Assembly: GCF_900699765.1 (NCBI RefSeq)
Contig: NZ_CAADHO010000003.1
Coordinates: forward strand, 620,001 to 684,000
Source of the DNA: Desulfoluna butyratoxydans
Lineage (GTDB): Bacteria; Desulfobacterota; Desulfobacteria; Desulfobacterales; Desulfolunaceae
Reading direction: 5' to 3'
DNA: 64,000 nt
The position numbers were made by a program, and so were the translations under genes. The notes beneath the pieces are model-generated. The model ran no database searches and was not told the origin of the DNA. It worked only from the letters and a program-made list of their open reading frames with translations. Shown here piece after piece: positions 25,094-34,039 of this stretch (position 1 is the stretch's first letter; every line of letters starts with the position of its first letter).

Positions 25094-25795
25094 TCAGGCT
25101 TTTTTCCGGATGTACAGGGTCACCTGGATCCGCATCTGGGGCCGGATCTCGCTGTCCGTGTCGATGTCGATGGTGCTGGAATACCGACCGCTTTTGCTTG
25201 TGACGTTTTTCACGGTGAGTTCATATTCCCTGCCGGCTTTTCCTGCCACCTCTTTGACGTCCACGGTGAAAAGCTTCGGGTTCATGGGGTTGGCAGAGAG
25301 GAGCTTGAAGGGATACTCCTTGCTGGGCACGATGCGTACCTTTGCCGTGAGTTCCTGGCCCTCTTTGCCGATGAGTCGAACCTGGGACGGGGTGATGGTG
25401 ACGACTTTTTCCACATGGCCCCTGAAGATCAGGGAGGTGGTCTGCCGTTTGGGGTCGTTGGACTCCACCTGGATGGTGCGCTTGAAGTCCCGTCCTCCGT
25501 AGCCCCTGGTATTGCCGATGATTGTGATGATTCCGCTGCCGCCTGGCGCGATTCGCTTCGTAAACGAAGCGGCGGTGCAGCCTCAGCCGGGCCGGACCCG
25601 GGTGATGCGGAGCTCTTCGGTACCTTGGTTTTCTACGGTGTACTCGTGCTTTATGCGTGTGCCCTCCGGTGCAGAGCCGAAGTCAAACTGGGCTTCGGGA
25701 ATATGGAGAACAGGCCCTTCGGCCTGTTCGGCAGCCGAAAGGGGCAGGGCGGTGCAGAGGATGAAAAGCACCAGCGCCACTAATTTTTTGTACAT
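25094..25795 (-). CDS. DUF1573 protein, candidate selenoprotein with in-frame UGA (Sec71)
   Basis: Read through the UGA at 25585-25583, this is one 233-residue exported protein: signal peptide (1-22), a DUF1573 Ig-like domain (about 28-125) and a second beta domain (about 130-233). DUF1573 domains carry a conserved CGCT motif after the strand 'LxIxxVxP'; here the sequence is RVRPG-UGA-GCTAASF, so the stop codon sits exactly where the first Cys belongs. Downstream family features continue in frame (IAPGGSG, then VESNDP). Directly after the UGA comes a stable stem-loop (25554-25571) resembling a bacterial SECIS. GAGGTG precedes ATG 25795. A simple nonsense mutation of a Cys codon is the alternative. 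The exported Sec/Cys pair could have a redox or metal-binding role. Confidence 0.75.
25533..25585 (-). promoter_or_regulatory. Candidate bacterial SECIS element with its UGA
   Basis: On the minus strand, starting from the UGA, CGCTTCG (25571-25565) pairs with CGAAGCG (25560-25554) around a TTTA loop. The loop-closing G is the 18th nucleotide after the UGA, close to the spacing known for bacterial SECIS hairpins such as that of fdhF. An outer stem GCTGC/GCAGC and CGCC/GGCG can close around it. Confidence 0.6.
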
Positions 25796-26006
25796 GATGT
25801 CACCTCAGTGTCGAACGTTGCTGTCGTCGCGCGGGGACGAAGGGGATGAGCGTGAGGGCTCGGGCAACACATAACCTTGCGGCTTGTCCATGGAAGCCGG
25901 GGTTTTGTCGATACGTTGTGTCGGCTGGTATGTATCGTATCCCCCAAATGGGCGGAGGATGTGCGGTTATATTTTGCGAGAGCACGGACTCGTTGCGTAT
26001 CAGGTA

Positions 26007-26579
26007 TCAGCATCGGCGCATAGTGTATGTTTCTCGCCGGGTGTTGTCAAGGTGAAGGGCGGCCTGGGCGTGGTGGCCCAGGGCATGGGGAAAGGTGATT
26101 TTGCGAATGGTTCCCTCGGTCGTGTCAAGGAGGGCGAAACTCGGATCACCGTTGGAACCCATGATTTCCCCGGGGTTCAGGAGGGTGGATCGCCCCAGCT
26201 CTTCCCTGTGCCAGGTGTGGGAGTGGCCGCAACAGACCAGGTCGAAGTCCCCGGTGGCGGCAAAGGCGCGCCCCACATCGGGCTGGTGGGTAAAGGCGAT
26301 GCGCAGGCCCCCCAGGGTCACCTTGCCCACGGTTTCGTGGAGGTGGATGTGGTCAAGATCCCGGTAGGCGGCCCGGGCCAGGGTCAGCACGCTGCCGTCG
26401 TTGTTGCCGAGAACCCCGTGGACCGGGATGCCGGCCTTGTCCATGCGCCGGAGCATGAAGGGGGCCACAAAGTCCCCGCAGTGGATGATGGCCTCGGCCT
26501 CGGCTTCGGCGATGAGGTCAAGGGCGGTCTTCAGGTGCCAGATATTGTCGTGGCTGTCGCTCATGATGGCGATGCGCAT
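26007..26579 (-). CDS. YfcE/MJ0936-type metallophosphoesterase
   Basis: A 190-residue calcineurin-like phosphodiesterase. Metal-binding blocks are MSDSHDN (6-12), HCGDFVAP (33-40), LGNNDG (57-62), and 'CCGHSHTWH' (about 117-125), with FTHQPD between. These set a dinuclear metal site that hydrolyses phosphodiesters. It is the usual length and full domain. AAGGAACACACC precedes ATG 26579. A paralogue lies at 47633-48157. Natural substrate unknown. Repeat R3 lies 21 nt upstream of the start. Confidence 0.9.
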   Translation of the reverse strand: MRIAIMSDSHDNIWHLKTALDLIAEAEAEAIIHCGDFVAPFMLRRMDKAGIPVHGVLGNNDGSVLTLARAAYRDLDHIHLHETVGKVTLGGLRIAFTHQPDVGRAFAATGDFDLVCCGHSHTWHREELGRSTLLNPGEIMGSNGDPSFALLDTTEGTIRKITFPHALGHHAQAALHLDNTRRETYTMRRC

Positions 26580-26600
26580 GGTGTGTTCCTTTGAGAAAAT

Positions 26601-26830
26601 GTAACTATTCAGCTTATGCCTCCGGCGGCCCTGCCGGGGGCTAAACGTTTGCCTGATTTTATAAAGGCGGGTTTAACAAACAGGCTTTAAAAAATCTTTT
26701 TGAGTGAATTGTTACTTTAAAGGCGGATGTGATTTGACCCGAGGAACGAGGGGCAAAACACATCCGCAACCTGCTTTCAAGGTGGCACACCTTGCCGCCG
26801 GAGGCTGTTTTTTCTGAGCTGAATAGTTAC
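26601..26830 (+). repeat. MITE-like palindromic repeat, copy R3
   Basis: A 230-bp copy with both 12-bp terminal repeats (26601-26612 and 26819-26830). Near-duplicate flanks GAGAAAAT and GATAAAAT fit a decayed target duplication, offset by one base. The central hairpin stem is GCGGATGTG/CACATCCGC, versus GCAGATGT/ACATCTGC in R2: the A-T pair has become G-C on both arms while the loop CCCGAGGAACGAGGGG is unchanged. It sits between priA and the phosphodiesterase gene. Confidence 0.85.
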
Positions 26831-26843
26831 CGATAAAATAAGA

Positions 26844-29267
26844 TTATCCCAGTGCATAGGGGTCCACGTCAATGGTGACGGAGACATTGGAAAATCCCCC
26901 CTCCCTGCGAAAGGCTTCAAGGGCGTCTGCGGCCATTTTTTTCATGACGGAAGGGGACTCCCCTTTGAGGAGGATCTGCCAGCGGTAGCGGTTCATGGCA
27001 CGGGTCAGGGGCGCTTCGGCAGGTCCCATGATGGCCACGCCTGTGTCCGGGCGCCGGTCCCAGAGGAGCCCGGAGAGCTTCTGGGCGGCTGCGCGGCTGC
27101 GCTGGCTGTTTTTGTCGGCGATGCGAATCAGGATGATCCGGGTAAAGGGCGGGTAGGCCAGCGCGCGGCGAAACCCGGTTTCGTGGGTGTAGAAGGCGTC
27201 GGCGTCGTGGTCCACGGCGCAGCCGATGGTAAAGTGGTCGGGCACGTAGGTCTGGAGAATCACCCGCCCGGGCTTGTCGCCACGGCCGGCGCGCCCGGCC
27301 ACCTGGGCCAGGAGCTGGAAGGTGCGTTCACCGGCCCTGAAGTCGGGCAGGTTCAGGGCTGTGTCCGCGCAGATGACGCCCACCAGGGTGATGTCGGGAA
27401 AGTCGTGCCCTTTGGCAATCATCTGGGTTCCCACCACGATGTCCACCTGTTTTTCACGGACCCCTTTGAGGATCTTGAGGAGGGAGCCGCGCCGGGCCGT
27501 GGTGTCCTGGTCCATCCGTGCCACGGTCTTATGGGGGAAGATGTCTTTGACGGCCTCTTCCACCTTTTCCGTGCCGCTGCCCAGGAGCTTGATCTTGTTG
27601 CCGTTGCAGATACGGCAGTGGGTCTTGGCCGGTTCAAAGTAGCCGCAGATGTGGCAGCGAAAGGCGTTTACCCCCTTGTGGAAGGTCATGGAGACGTCGC
27701 AGTGGCGGCACTTCAAGGGCTCGCCGCAGTGGGCACAGATGGGCGCGCCGGAAAAGCCCCGGCGGTTTAAAAAGAGGAGTACCTGCTCGTTCCGGTCCAG
27801 GGTCTGGGTCATGGCCTCCACAAGGCGGGGGGTGAGGAAGGTGTGGATGCCCGGCAGGTCTTTGTACTTTTTCAGGTCCACCACCTCGATTTCGGGCATG
27901 GGCTTTTTGTTGACCCGTTTGGTGAGCAGGACCTCCTTGAATTTGCCGGTGGTGGCGTTCCAGGCCGACTGGATGGAGGGCGTGGCCGAGCCCAGGAGCA
28001 CCACGGCTCCTTCCATGCGGGCCCGCACAGCGGCCAGGTCCCGCGCGTTGTACCGAAGGCCGCTCTCCTGTTTGTAGGAGCCGTCGTGCTCTTCGTCCAC
28101 CACGATGAGGCCGATATCGGTGAGGGGGGCAAAGATGGCCGATCTGGCTCCGATGACCACGCTGACCCGCTTCTCCGCGATTTTAACCCACTGGTCATAA
28201 CGCTCCCCGTCGGAGAGGCCGCTGTGCAGGACGGCGATGCGGTCCCCGAAGCGGGACTTGAACCGGCGGTCGGTCTGGGCGATGAGGGCGATTTCGGGCA
28301 CCAGAACCACAGCCGTCTTTCCGGCGGCCAGGGCCTCTTCCACCAGTCGCATGTAGACTTCTGTCTTTCCGCTGCCCGTCACCCCTTTTAAAAGGAAGGT
28401 GGCATACCCCCCTTTGAGCTGCGCCGATACCGTGGAAACCACCTCCTGCTGCTCATCGGTGAGGGGCGGCGGGGTGTCGGGCACGATCTCTTCCCCCAAA
28501 GGAGACCTCTCCACCCGGTCTTCGAAGAGGTGGACGAGCCCCATCTCCACCATGGGGCCCAGGGTGCTCTTGGCCGAGGGGAGCTTTCGGTTGAGATCGG
28601 CCCGGGCCGTGGCGCCGTGGACGCGCAGAAAGTCCAGGAGGTGCTGGCGCTTTTCCGTGACCCCTTTTTGGGGGAGGGGGCCGAAGGCCGCCTCGGCCAG
28701 GGTCTCCATCTTGGCCCGGGTGCGGGCTGTGCTGAGCTCACGGGTCACCGTGATCCATCCCTTTTCCTCAAGGGCCCGTATCTGGGCGCGGGGGACGGGC
28801 GGGTCTGCGTCGATGAGCTGTTTCAAGGGGACCGGTGCGCTCATCAGCAGGGCAAGGAGCTCTTTGTCCGCCTCCGGGCATGCCGGATCGGCTGCGGCGG
28901 TCTTTCCGCTGTCGGTGAGGGTGGCCACCTGTCGGTCCACCACATTGAGCCCGCCGGGCAGGGCGGTTTTGATCACATCGCCCATGGGGGCCATGTAGTA
29001 GTCGGCGATCCACCGGAACAGGGGAACCATGGCCGGGGTGAACAGGGGGCAGGGGTCCAGGGTGTCCAGGATGGCTTTTACCCGCATTTTCTTTTTAGGC
29101 GGGGCAAATTCCGTGATGTAACCTGTCACCGTGCGCCGGCCAAAGGGCACGAGGACCCGGGATCCCACGGCCGCGTGGGCGCGCAGGTGGTCCGGCACGA
29201 TATAGGTGTAGGGACCGGACAGTGGCAGGGTTACGGTGACCTGGGCGTAACAGGAGGTGTCGGGCAT
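26844..29267 (-). CDS. priA: Primosomal protein N' (replication restart helicase)
   Basis: An 807-residue PriA, the DNA helicase that reloads replication at stalled forks. N-terminal 3'-end-binding domain (about 1-110), winged helix, then helicase core: Walker A GVTGSGKTEVY (about 296-306), DEEH box VVDEEHDGSYKQ (about 390), 'GSATPS', zinc-binding Cys array 'CAHCGEPLKCRHC' through 'CHICGY' and 'CRICNG' (about 510-560), and 'GTQMIAKGHDFPDITLVG' in the second lobe. ATG 29267 agrees with the conserved N-terminus; the longer frame is rejected. Single gene, ending 14 nt before repeat R3. Confidence 0.96.
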   Translation of the reverse strand: MPDTSCYAQVTVTLPLSGPYTYIVPDHLRAHAAVGSRVLVPFGRRTVTGYITEFAPPKKKMRVKAILDTLDPCPLFTPAMVPLFRWIADYYMAPMGDVIKTALPGGLNVVDRQVATLTDSGKTAAADPACPEADKELLALLMSAPVPLKQLIDADPPVPRAQIRALEEKGWITVTRELSTARTRAKMETLAEAAFGPLPQKGVTEKRQHLLDFLRVHGATARADLNRKLPSAKSTLGPMVEMGLVHLFEDRVERSPLGEEIVPDTPPPLTDEQQEVVSTVSAQLKGGYATFLLKGVTGSGKTEVYMRLVEEALAAGKTAVVLVPEIALIAQTDRRFKSRFGDRIAVLHSGLSDGERYDQWVKIAEKRVSVVIGARSAIFAPLTDIGLIVVDEEHDGSYKQESGLRYNARDLAAVRARMEGAVVLLGSATPSIQSAWNATTGKFKEVLLTKRVNKKPMPEIEVVDLKKYKDLPGIHTFLTPRLVEAMTQTLDRNEQVLLFLNRRGFSGAPICAHCGEPLKCRHCDVSMTFHKGVNAFRCHICGYFEPAKTHCRICNGNKIKLLGSGTEKVEEAVKDIFPHKTVARMDQDTTARRGSLLKILKGVREKQVDIVVGTQMIAKGHDFPDITLVGVICADTALNLPDFRAGERTFQLLAQVAGRAGRGDKPGRVILQTYVPDHFTIGCAVDHDADAFYTHETGFRRALAYPPFTRIILIRIADKNSQRSRAAAQKLSGLLWDRRPDTGVAIMGPAEAPLTRAMNRYRWQILLKGESPSVMKKMAADALEAFRREGGFSNVSVTIDVDPYALG

Positions 29268-29789
29268 GGAACTCTCGGTAAGGGTAAATAGGCGGCCCGG
29301 TGTTTCTGGTTCACGGGGCGGGCCCTGGGTTCTTGATGTCGCCCCCACTATAATGATGCCCTTGAAAAATGTCACCCCCAAAGCGTGCCTCCGGCAGGGG
29401 CGTCGGAGGTTTTTTTTGAGCTGATTGGTTATGCCCGTTTGTCAGGGCCAACGCATAAATACTGGGTAAACACCAGGCCCCGTCATGTAAAAACAGGTTG
29501 AAATCCCGGGCCGCTTTTTATATACTTCGTTGATTTTGCCGTGAGGTCAGGGCGGGGTTCGGATGAATCTGCTTGAAAGTCCGATGGGTTGTGGAGTACG
29601 GCTGCGAACGTGTCAGGCGTAGCCATGGCCCGGGGGGATATGCGTCCCACGGTCGCCACGGCAAAAAATGCAGGGACCGGATGGCCGACCCGCGGGTCGG
29701 TGTTGTCCATCGATCAAGAATTAAGATCAATAAAATAGCGTGGCACGAAAGATGACGTGGCACGAAAGCACTTGGCTTCAGGAGGACCC
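29268..29789. other. Intergenic region between priA and upp with repeat fragment, palindrome and tandem words
   Basis: Holds a decayed mobile-repeat end at 29389-29432 (GCCTCCGGCAGGGGCGTCGGAGG, then GAGCTGATTGGTTAT). Closer to upp there is a perfect 16-bp palindrome, CCGACCCGCGGGTCGG, at 29685-29700, and the 13-bp word CGTGGCACGAAAG twice, at 29739-29751 and 29756-29768. These may be regulatory. No gene. Confidence 0.5.
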
Positions 29790-30416
29790 ATGGCCGTACA
29801 TATTGCAGAACACCCCCTTATCAAGCACAAGCTGGGCTTGATGCGAGCAAAGAATATTTCCACCAAAGACTTCAGGGATCTCTCCTCTGAAGTGGCCCGT
29901 CTTCTCACCTACGAAGCCACCAAGGATCTGGAGACCGAAGAGGTGGAGATCGACGGCTGGGCCGGTCCCGTGACCGTGGAGCGTATGAAGGGCAAGAAGA
30001 TCACCATCCTCCCTATCCTTCGCGCCGGTCTCGGCATGATGAACGGCGTCATCGACCTGATCCCCTCGGCCAAGGTGAGCGTTGTGGGCCTCTACCGAAA
30101 CGAAGAGACCCTGGAGCCCGTGGTCTATTACGAAAAGATGGCAGGGGAGATGGACAAGCGTATCGCCCTGATCCTGGATCCCATGCTCGCCACCGGCGGC
30201 ACCCTCATCGCCACCATCGACATGCTGAAGAAATCCGGTTGCACCAGCATCCGTGGCCTCTTCCATGTTGCGGCTCCCGAGGGCATCAAGCGGGTGACCG
30301 ATGCCCATCCGGATGTGGATATCTATGTTGCGGCCGTGGATGAACGGCTCAACGACAAAGGGTACATCCTCCCGGGGCTTGGTGATGCCGGGGACAAGAT
30401 ATTCGGTACCAAGTAG
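29790..30416 (+). CDS. upp: Uracil phosphoribosyltransferase
   Basis: A 208-residue enzyme that joins uracil and PRPP to give UMP. The PRPP-binding loop [12 protein letters not shown] (about 123-134), the 'ILRAGLGM' block and the C-terminal '[18 protein letters not shown]' uracil-binding flap are canonical, and the length is exact for the family. ATG 29790 is chosen for AGGAGG 7 nt upstream; an in-frame upstream ATG at 29757 lies within a duplicated word and lacks a site. It is followed by a terminator and then uraA, so both steps of uracil salvage are side by side. Confidence 0.97.
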   Translation: MAVHIAEHPLIKHKLGLMRAKNISTKDFRDLSSEVARLLTYEATKDLETEEVEIDGWAGPVTVERMKGKKITILPILRAGLGMMNGVIDLIPSAKVSVVGLYRNEETLEPVVYYEKMAGEMDKRIALILDPMLATGGTLIATIDMLKKSGCTSIRGLFHVAAPEGIKRVTDAHPDVDIYVAAVDERLNDKGYILPGLGDAGDKIFGTK

Positions 30417-30424
30417 TTTTTCCT

Positions 30425-30450
30425 GAGGGGCTTAAAGCCCCTCTTTTTTT
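30425..30450 (+). terminator. Intrinsic terminator after upp
   Basis: GAGGGGC/GCCCCTC stem with TTAAA loop, followed by seven T residues. Transcription of uraA may therefore be separate or depend on readthrough. Confidence 0.85.
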
Positions 30451-30585
30451 ATGCCCTTTTGGCGGGTTGTGGCCCGCCATTCTTGCAAAGGGCGCCATAG
30501 GGTGGTTTGTTCTGGGTCCTTTCGGGGGCCTTTTTTATGATCTTTTTCTATTTTTTATGATGTGTGTGCTGATTCAGGAGGGGAA

Positions 30586-31830
30586 ATGACAAGCAGCAGC
30601 AATAGCAGTTACCGGTTTAGCGTGAAGGATTCGTTTTTGGGGGCCCAGATGCTCTTCGTGGCCTTCGGTGCCCTGGTGCTCGTGCCGATTCTGACAGGGC
30701 TCAACGCCAACGTGGCCCTGTTTACCGCAGGGGTTGGAACCCTGATTTTCCAGGTGGTCACCCGGGGAAAGGTCCCGGTCTTCCTGGCGTCTTCTTTTGC
30801 CTTTATCGCCCCCATCTCCATCGGGGTGCAGCAGTGGGGCATCGCCGGAACCATGAGCGGTCTCATCGCCGCCGGTTTGTTTTACGTGGCCCTGAGTTTT
30901 CTCATCCGCTGGCAGGGATCTGCCATCATCGAGAAGGTCCTGCCCCCTGTGGTCACCGGCCCGGTGATTATGGTCATCGGCCTGATTCTCTCCCCCGTGG
31001 CCGTGAAGATGGCCACGGGTGTGGCCAACCCTGCGGCCATCATTCCCAAGGGCACAGCCCTGACTGTCTCCATGGCGGCCCTTGCCACCACGGTTCTCGT
31101 CTCCCTTCTGGGGCGCGGCATGATCAAGCTGATCCCTATCCTGTGCGGGATTGTGGTGGGGTATATTGCGGCCCTGTTTTACGGGTTGGTGGATTTCAAC
31201 CCGGTGAGGGAGGCTGCATGGCTGGCGCTGCCCGACTTTACCTTCCCTGAGTGGAACTCCGCGGCTGTGTTCTTTATCGTTCCCGTGGCCATTGCCCCGG
31301 CCATCGAGCACTTCGGCGACATCCTGGCTATCGGTGGTATCACGGGCAAGGACTACCTCAAGGATCCCGGTATCGAAAACACCATGCTCGGCGACGGCCT
31401 GGCCACCAGCTTTGCCTCCCTTCTGGGCGGGCCCCCCAACACCACTTATTCTGAGGTCACCGGGGCCGTAGCCCTCACCGGCGCGCAGAACGCCGGGGTC
31501 ATGACCTGGGCGGCCATCACCTCTATCCTCCTTGCCTTTGTGGGCAAACTCGGGGCTCTGCTCTCCAGTATCCCCACCCCGGTCATGGGGGGCATCATGC
31601 TGCTTCTCTTCGGCGCCATCATGGTGGTGGGCCTCAACACCCTGGTCAAGTCCGGCGAGGACCTCATGGAAGCTCGCAACCTGACCATCGTGGCCCTGAT
31701 CCTTGTGTTCGGCATCGGCGGCATGAGCGTCTCTGCCGGTCAGTTTACCCTCCAGGGCATCGGCCTTGCCGGGATCCTTGGTGTGGTGTTGAACCTTGTG
31801 CTGCCCCGGTGCAGGGTGGACGAAAAGTAA
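30586..31830 (+). CDS. uraA: Uracil permease (NCS2 family)
   Basis: A 414-residue, 14-segment inner-membrane symporter that imports uracil. 'FLGAQMLFVAFGALVLVPILTGL' at the start, 'PVFLASSFAFIAPI', the substrate-site 'APAIEHFGDILAIGG' (about 238-252, with the Glu and His of UraA) and 'LLGGPPNTTYSEVTGAVALTG' (about 280-300) are characteristic. ATG 30586 follows AGGAGGGG. It is adjacent to upp, which converts the imported uracil to UMP, and is closed by a terminator. Confidence 0.94.
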   Translation: MTSSSNSSYRFSVKDSFLGAQMLFVAFGALVLVPILTGLNANVALFTAGVGTLIFQVVTRGKVPVFLASSFAFIAPISIGVQQWGIAGTMSGLIAAGLFYVALSFLIRWQGSAIIEKVLPPVVTGPVIMVIGLILSPVAVKMATGVANPAAIIPKGTALTVSMAALATTVLVSLLGRGMIKLIPILCGIVVGYIAALFYGLVDFNPVREAAWLALPDFTFPEWNSAAVFFIVPVAIAPAIEHFGDILAIGGITGKDYLKDPGIENTMLGDGLATSFASLLGGPPNTTYSEVTGAVALTGAQNAGVMTWAAITSILLAFVGKLGALLSSIPTPVMGGIMLLLFGAIMVVGLNTLVKSGEDLMEARNLTIVALILVFGIGGMSVSAGQFTLQGIGLAGILGVVLNLVLPRCRVDEK

Positions 31831-31866
31831 TGCCCGGCCCACAGAGGCCTTACTCGTGAGATGAAT

Positions 31867-31899
31867 AAAAAAGCCCGCCGGTTCGGCGGGCTTTTTTTA
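31867..31899 (+). terminator. Intrinsic terminator after uraA
   Basis: AAAAAAGCCCGCCG/CGGCGGGCTTTTTT with a short loop; symmetrical, so it may work on both strands. Confidence 0.9.
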
Positions 31900-32005
31900 T
31901 TGTGTCGACGTAACGATTAATCGTTCTTCTTGAATTGAGCTTGGGCCCTGGTTGTCGTTTGGCCACGACCCTTGAATAAAACGTGAAAAATCCACCGAAA
32001 CGGAG

Positions 32006-32065
32006 CGCCGCACTCCGGTGCGGCATTGTAGTCTGTCTTCATCCGAGCCGCACCGGAGTGCGGCG
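32006..32065. repeat. 19-bp inverted repeat pair
   Basis: CGCCGCACTCCGGTGCGGC at 32006-32024 and its exact reverse complement at 32047-32065, separated by 22 nt. Each arm is itself nearly palindromic (CCGCAC-CCGGTGCGG). It is not followed by a T-run. It lies in a 670-bp gene-free region. Confidence 0.75.
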
Positions 32066-32139
32066 TTCCAGGGGACAAGGGTGTTCGGCAGGGGGACAGG
32101 CCCATGGTCCAAACGATGATCAAGGTCGACGTTTGTTTG

Positions 32140-32459
32140 AAAGGCGGATGTGATTTGACCCGAGGAATCCATCTACGCCCGTGTCTATGCGAGATCATCC
32201 GATCAATGGCAATGGCTCCGGTGCGACAAGCGATCAGTTTTCGCCTGCGGCTACGTTGTGACATGGGGCAAAGCGTATCCCGTACCTTCGAAGGGTGAGA
32301 GCCTGTCTGCCTAAACCACCGGCTTTTGTAGCGGGCGAAGCCCGAGCCGAAGGCCCTTGCGCTTTGGCCCGAGGAACGAGGGACAAAGCGCAAGGGCAAT
32401 CAGCTTTCGAGGTGGCTCACCTCGCCGCCGGAGGCATGCTTTTTGAGCCGATTTTAACC
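32140..32459 (+). repeat. Rearranged fragments of the palindromic repeat (R4/R5)
   Basis: 32140-32167 matches the R3 hairpin arm (AAAGGCGGATGTGATTTG, ACCCGAGGAA) and is cut off in the loop. 32354-32396 is a complete hairpin with a different stem, CCCTTGCGCTTTG/CAAAGCGCAAGGG, around the conserved loop GCCCGAGGAACGAGGGA. It is followed by CGAGGTG-GCT-CACCTCG (32408-32424) and CCGCCGGAGGC. The rest of 31900-32500 holds no gene. Confidence 0.7.
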
Positions 32460-32500
32460 TTGGAATGCAGCTTTTAAGGCTTGAATCGTTACGCGTCGAA

Positions 32501-33487
32501 TCACCACCTTGCAAAGTGGTCCTCGCAGAATCCTGGCGCATCGGTGACGGTTACGGGGGTTCTGCCGGGTGGTGTGACGGTGCCGGTGAAGCGGCCGCAG
32601 AGCTGGGTGAAGAGGCTTCCCATGACAAGGGCGTTGACCTTCTCTTCGCGGTGGCCCTCCGGGGTGAAGGCCAGGTCGATGATGCCGTCCATGGAGGTAA
32701 TGCGCCAGGGGGCGGTGGTGTTGTTTTGTTTGTAGTCGAAGTGAACGGGGCCGATGTGGGTTGGGGTTCCGTCAATCCAGACCATGTTTTCGGTAAAGCC
32801 GGTTTCGTTGACCCCGGCCGCCAGGTTCATACCAAAGCTCCTGCCGTCGGCCAGCACGGCCGCCGACGAGGCCCAGCTCCAGAAGGTGTTGCGTCGCATG
32901 TAGCCTGCGGACCAGTCGGTGAGGGCCAGCACCTGCGGTGAGGTTATCTTCGTCTGGGTGCCGTCCACTGTCAGGGTGCCGCTTATTTGGACGGGGGCCC
33001 GTTTGTCTGTGTAGGTCCAGCCTCTGTACCCGGTGCGGGAGACCACCCGCAGGGGTGCCGGGTGCGGGGCGGTGAAGGCCGCCTTGATCGAAAACCTGTC
33101 GGTGCGGCAGTCCACGCCGTCTTCGGAGATGGTGAGGTCAAGGGCCGGGGTTTTGATTCGGCTCAAAGGGGTGTCGGGGGTGGGGCGGATGGTGGCCTTA
33201 AAGGGCGTGAGGACCGAGGTTTCCGTGAGAACGCCCGTGGCGCGGTCAAGGTGATAGGCGAAGCCGTTTTTGATGAGCCCCAAATCCACCACCGCCACAC
33301 CGGCCATGAAGCTGTCGGACATGAACCCCACAAAATTGAAGCGATTGAACTTAAGGCGTTTGTACAGAAAGCTGCGTCGCCTGCCGAAGGCCGACCTGAG
33401 ATCAAAGTCCAGGAAGTTGAGTTTTCCCACCGGCCTGTGGTGGTATCCGTAGGGCAATGTTCCGTCTTCTCTGATCAACGAGTCCAT
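32501..33487 (-). CDS. DUF2804 domain protein
   Basis: A 328-residue protein covering a full DUF2804 domain, a family of unknown function with a lipocalin-like or beta-rich character. Visible family features are 'WKRFNFVGFMSDSFMAGVAV' type block (here LKFNRFNFVGFMSDSF, about 44-59), 'DWSAGYMRRNTFWSWAS' (about 194-210) and the final 'CGRFTG' and 'GFCEDHFARW' block. There is no signal peptide. GGAGGAGAG precedes ATG 33487. It is a single gene next to the repeat region and divergent from the FadL-like gene; a role in lipid handling is only a guess. Confidence 0.8.
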   Translation of the reverse strand: MDSLIREDGTLPYGYHHRPVGKLNFLDFDLRSAFGRRRSFLYKRLKFNRFNFVGFMSDSFMAGVAVVDLGLIKNGFAYHLDRATGVLTETSVLTPFKATIRPTPDTPLSRIKTPALDLTISEDGVDCRTDRFSIKAAFTAPHPAPLRVVSRTGYRGWTYTDKRAPVQISGTLTVDGTQTKITSPQVLALTDWSAGYMRRNTFWSWASSAAVLADGRSFGMNLAAGVNETGFTENMVWIDGTPTHIGPVHFDYKQNNTTAPWRITSMDGIIDLAFTPEGHREEKVNALVMGSLFTQLCGRFTGTVTPPGRTPVTVTDAPGFCEDHFARW

Positions 33488-33879
33488 CTCTCCTCCCTAA
33501 GTTGTCTGGTTAAGGCTGTTTCCGTCTCTATAATTTATATTGTATGCGTTCTATTTTTTGTCCTGTCTTACCCCCGGCTGTGCAGGGTGTCCACAGGGAT
33601 CTTGCAGGAAAATCCCTCAATTTTGTTATGTCTGGCGAGTTGAAGCCGCCTTTGTTGTTTGTGGGGGTGTTCTCTTTTTGATGCACAATCTGTTGCTCAG
33701 CCTGCAATAAATCAATTGTATACTAAAAAAATGGCGATACATTAAGAGAACTCTGTTTCTTTCTGTGATTCGAAGATCACACATGAAACGTCGGTATTGC
33801 AAAATACGAGTTTTAACAAGGTATTAATCCGGCGAATGGAATTGTGATTCTAATTTTAGAGTGTAAATGCCGTTTGCAG
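33488..33879. other. A/T-rich divergent region upstream of the porin
   Basis: No gene. The stretch is clearly richer in A/T than the surrounding DNA, which fits a regulatory region for the strongly expressed outer-membrane protein downstream. No specific operator could be named. Confidence 0.4.
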
Positions 33880-33909
33880 TTGACAAGTGGTTTTCACGGT
33901 CTCTACTAT
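33880..33909 (+). promoter_or_regulatory. Promoter of the FadL-like gene
   Basis: TTGACA at 33880-33885 and TACTAT at 33904-33909 with an 18-nt spacer, about 130 nt upstream of the start codon. Confidence 0.6.
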
Positions 33910-34039
33910 CTCTCCAATCGTGCAAAAAAAGTTAGTTTCCTGTTCTGGTGGATTGACTCGCGGTTGCTTGTGGTGAACTTAGTTAGCTTGTGGCAACCGG
34001 TGACAATATAGGTAACAACAAACTTTTTGGGAGAGAAGT

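Noticed and set aside
25583..25795. Separate 70-residue protein and a separate 124-residue protein instead of one selenoprotein
   Set aside because: The two parts are in the same frame, split a single DUF1573 domain at its conserved Cys, and the second part has no ribosome site or plausible start.
30574..31842. 422-residue open frame antisense to uraA
   Set aside because: Shadow frame; the plus-strand protein is a clear NCS2 transporter.
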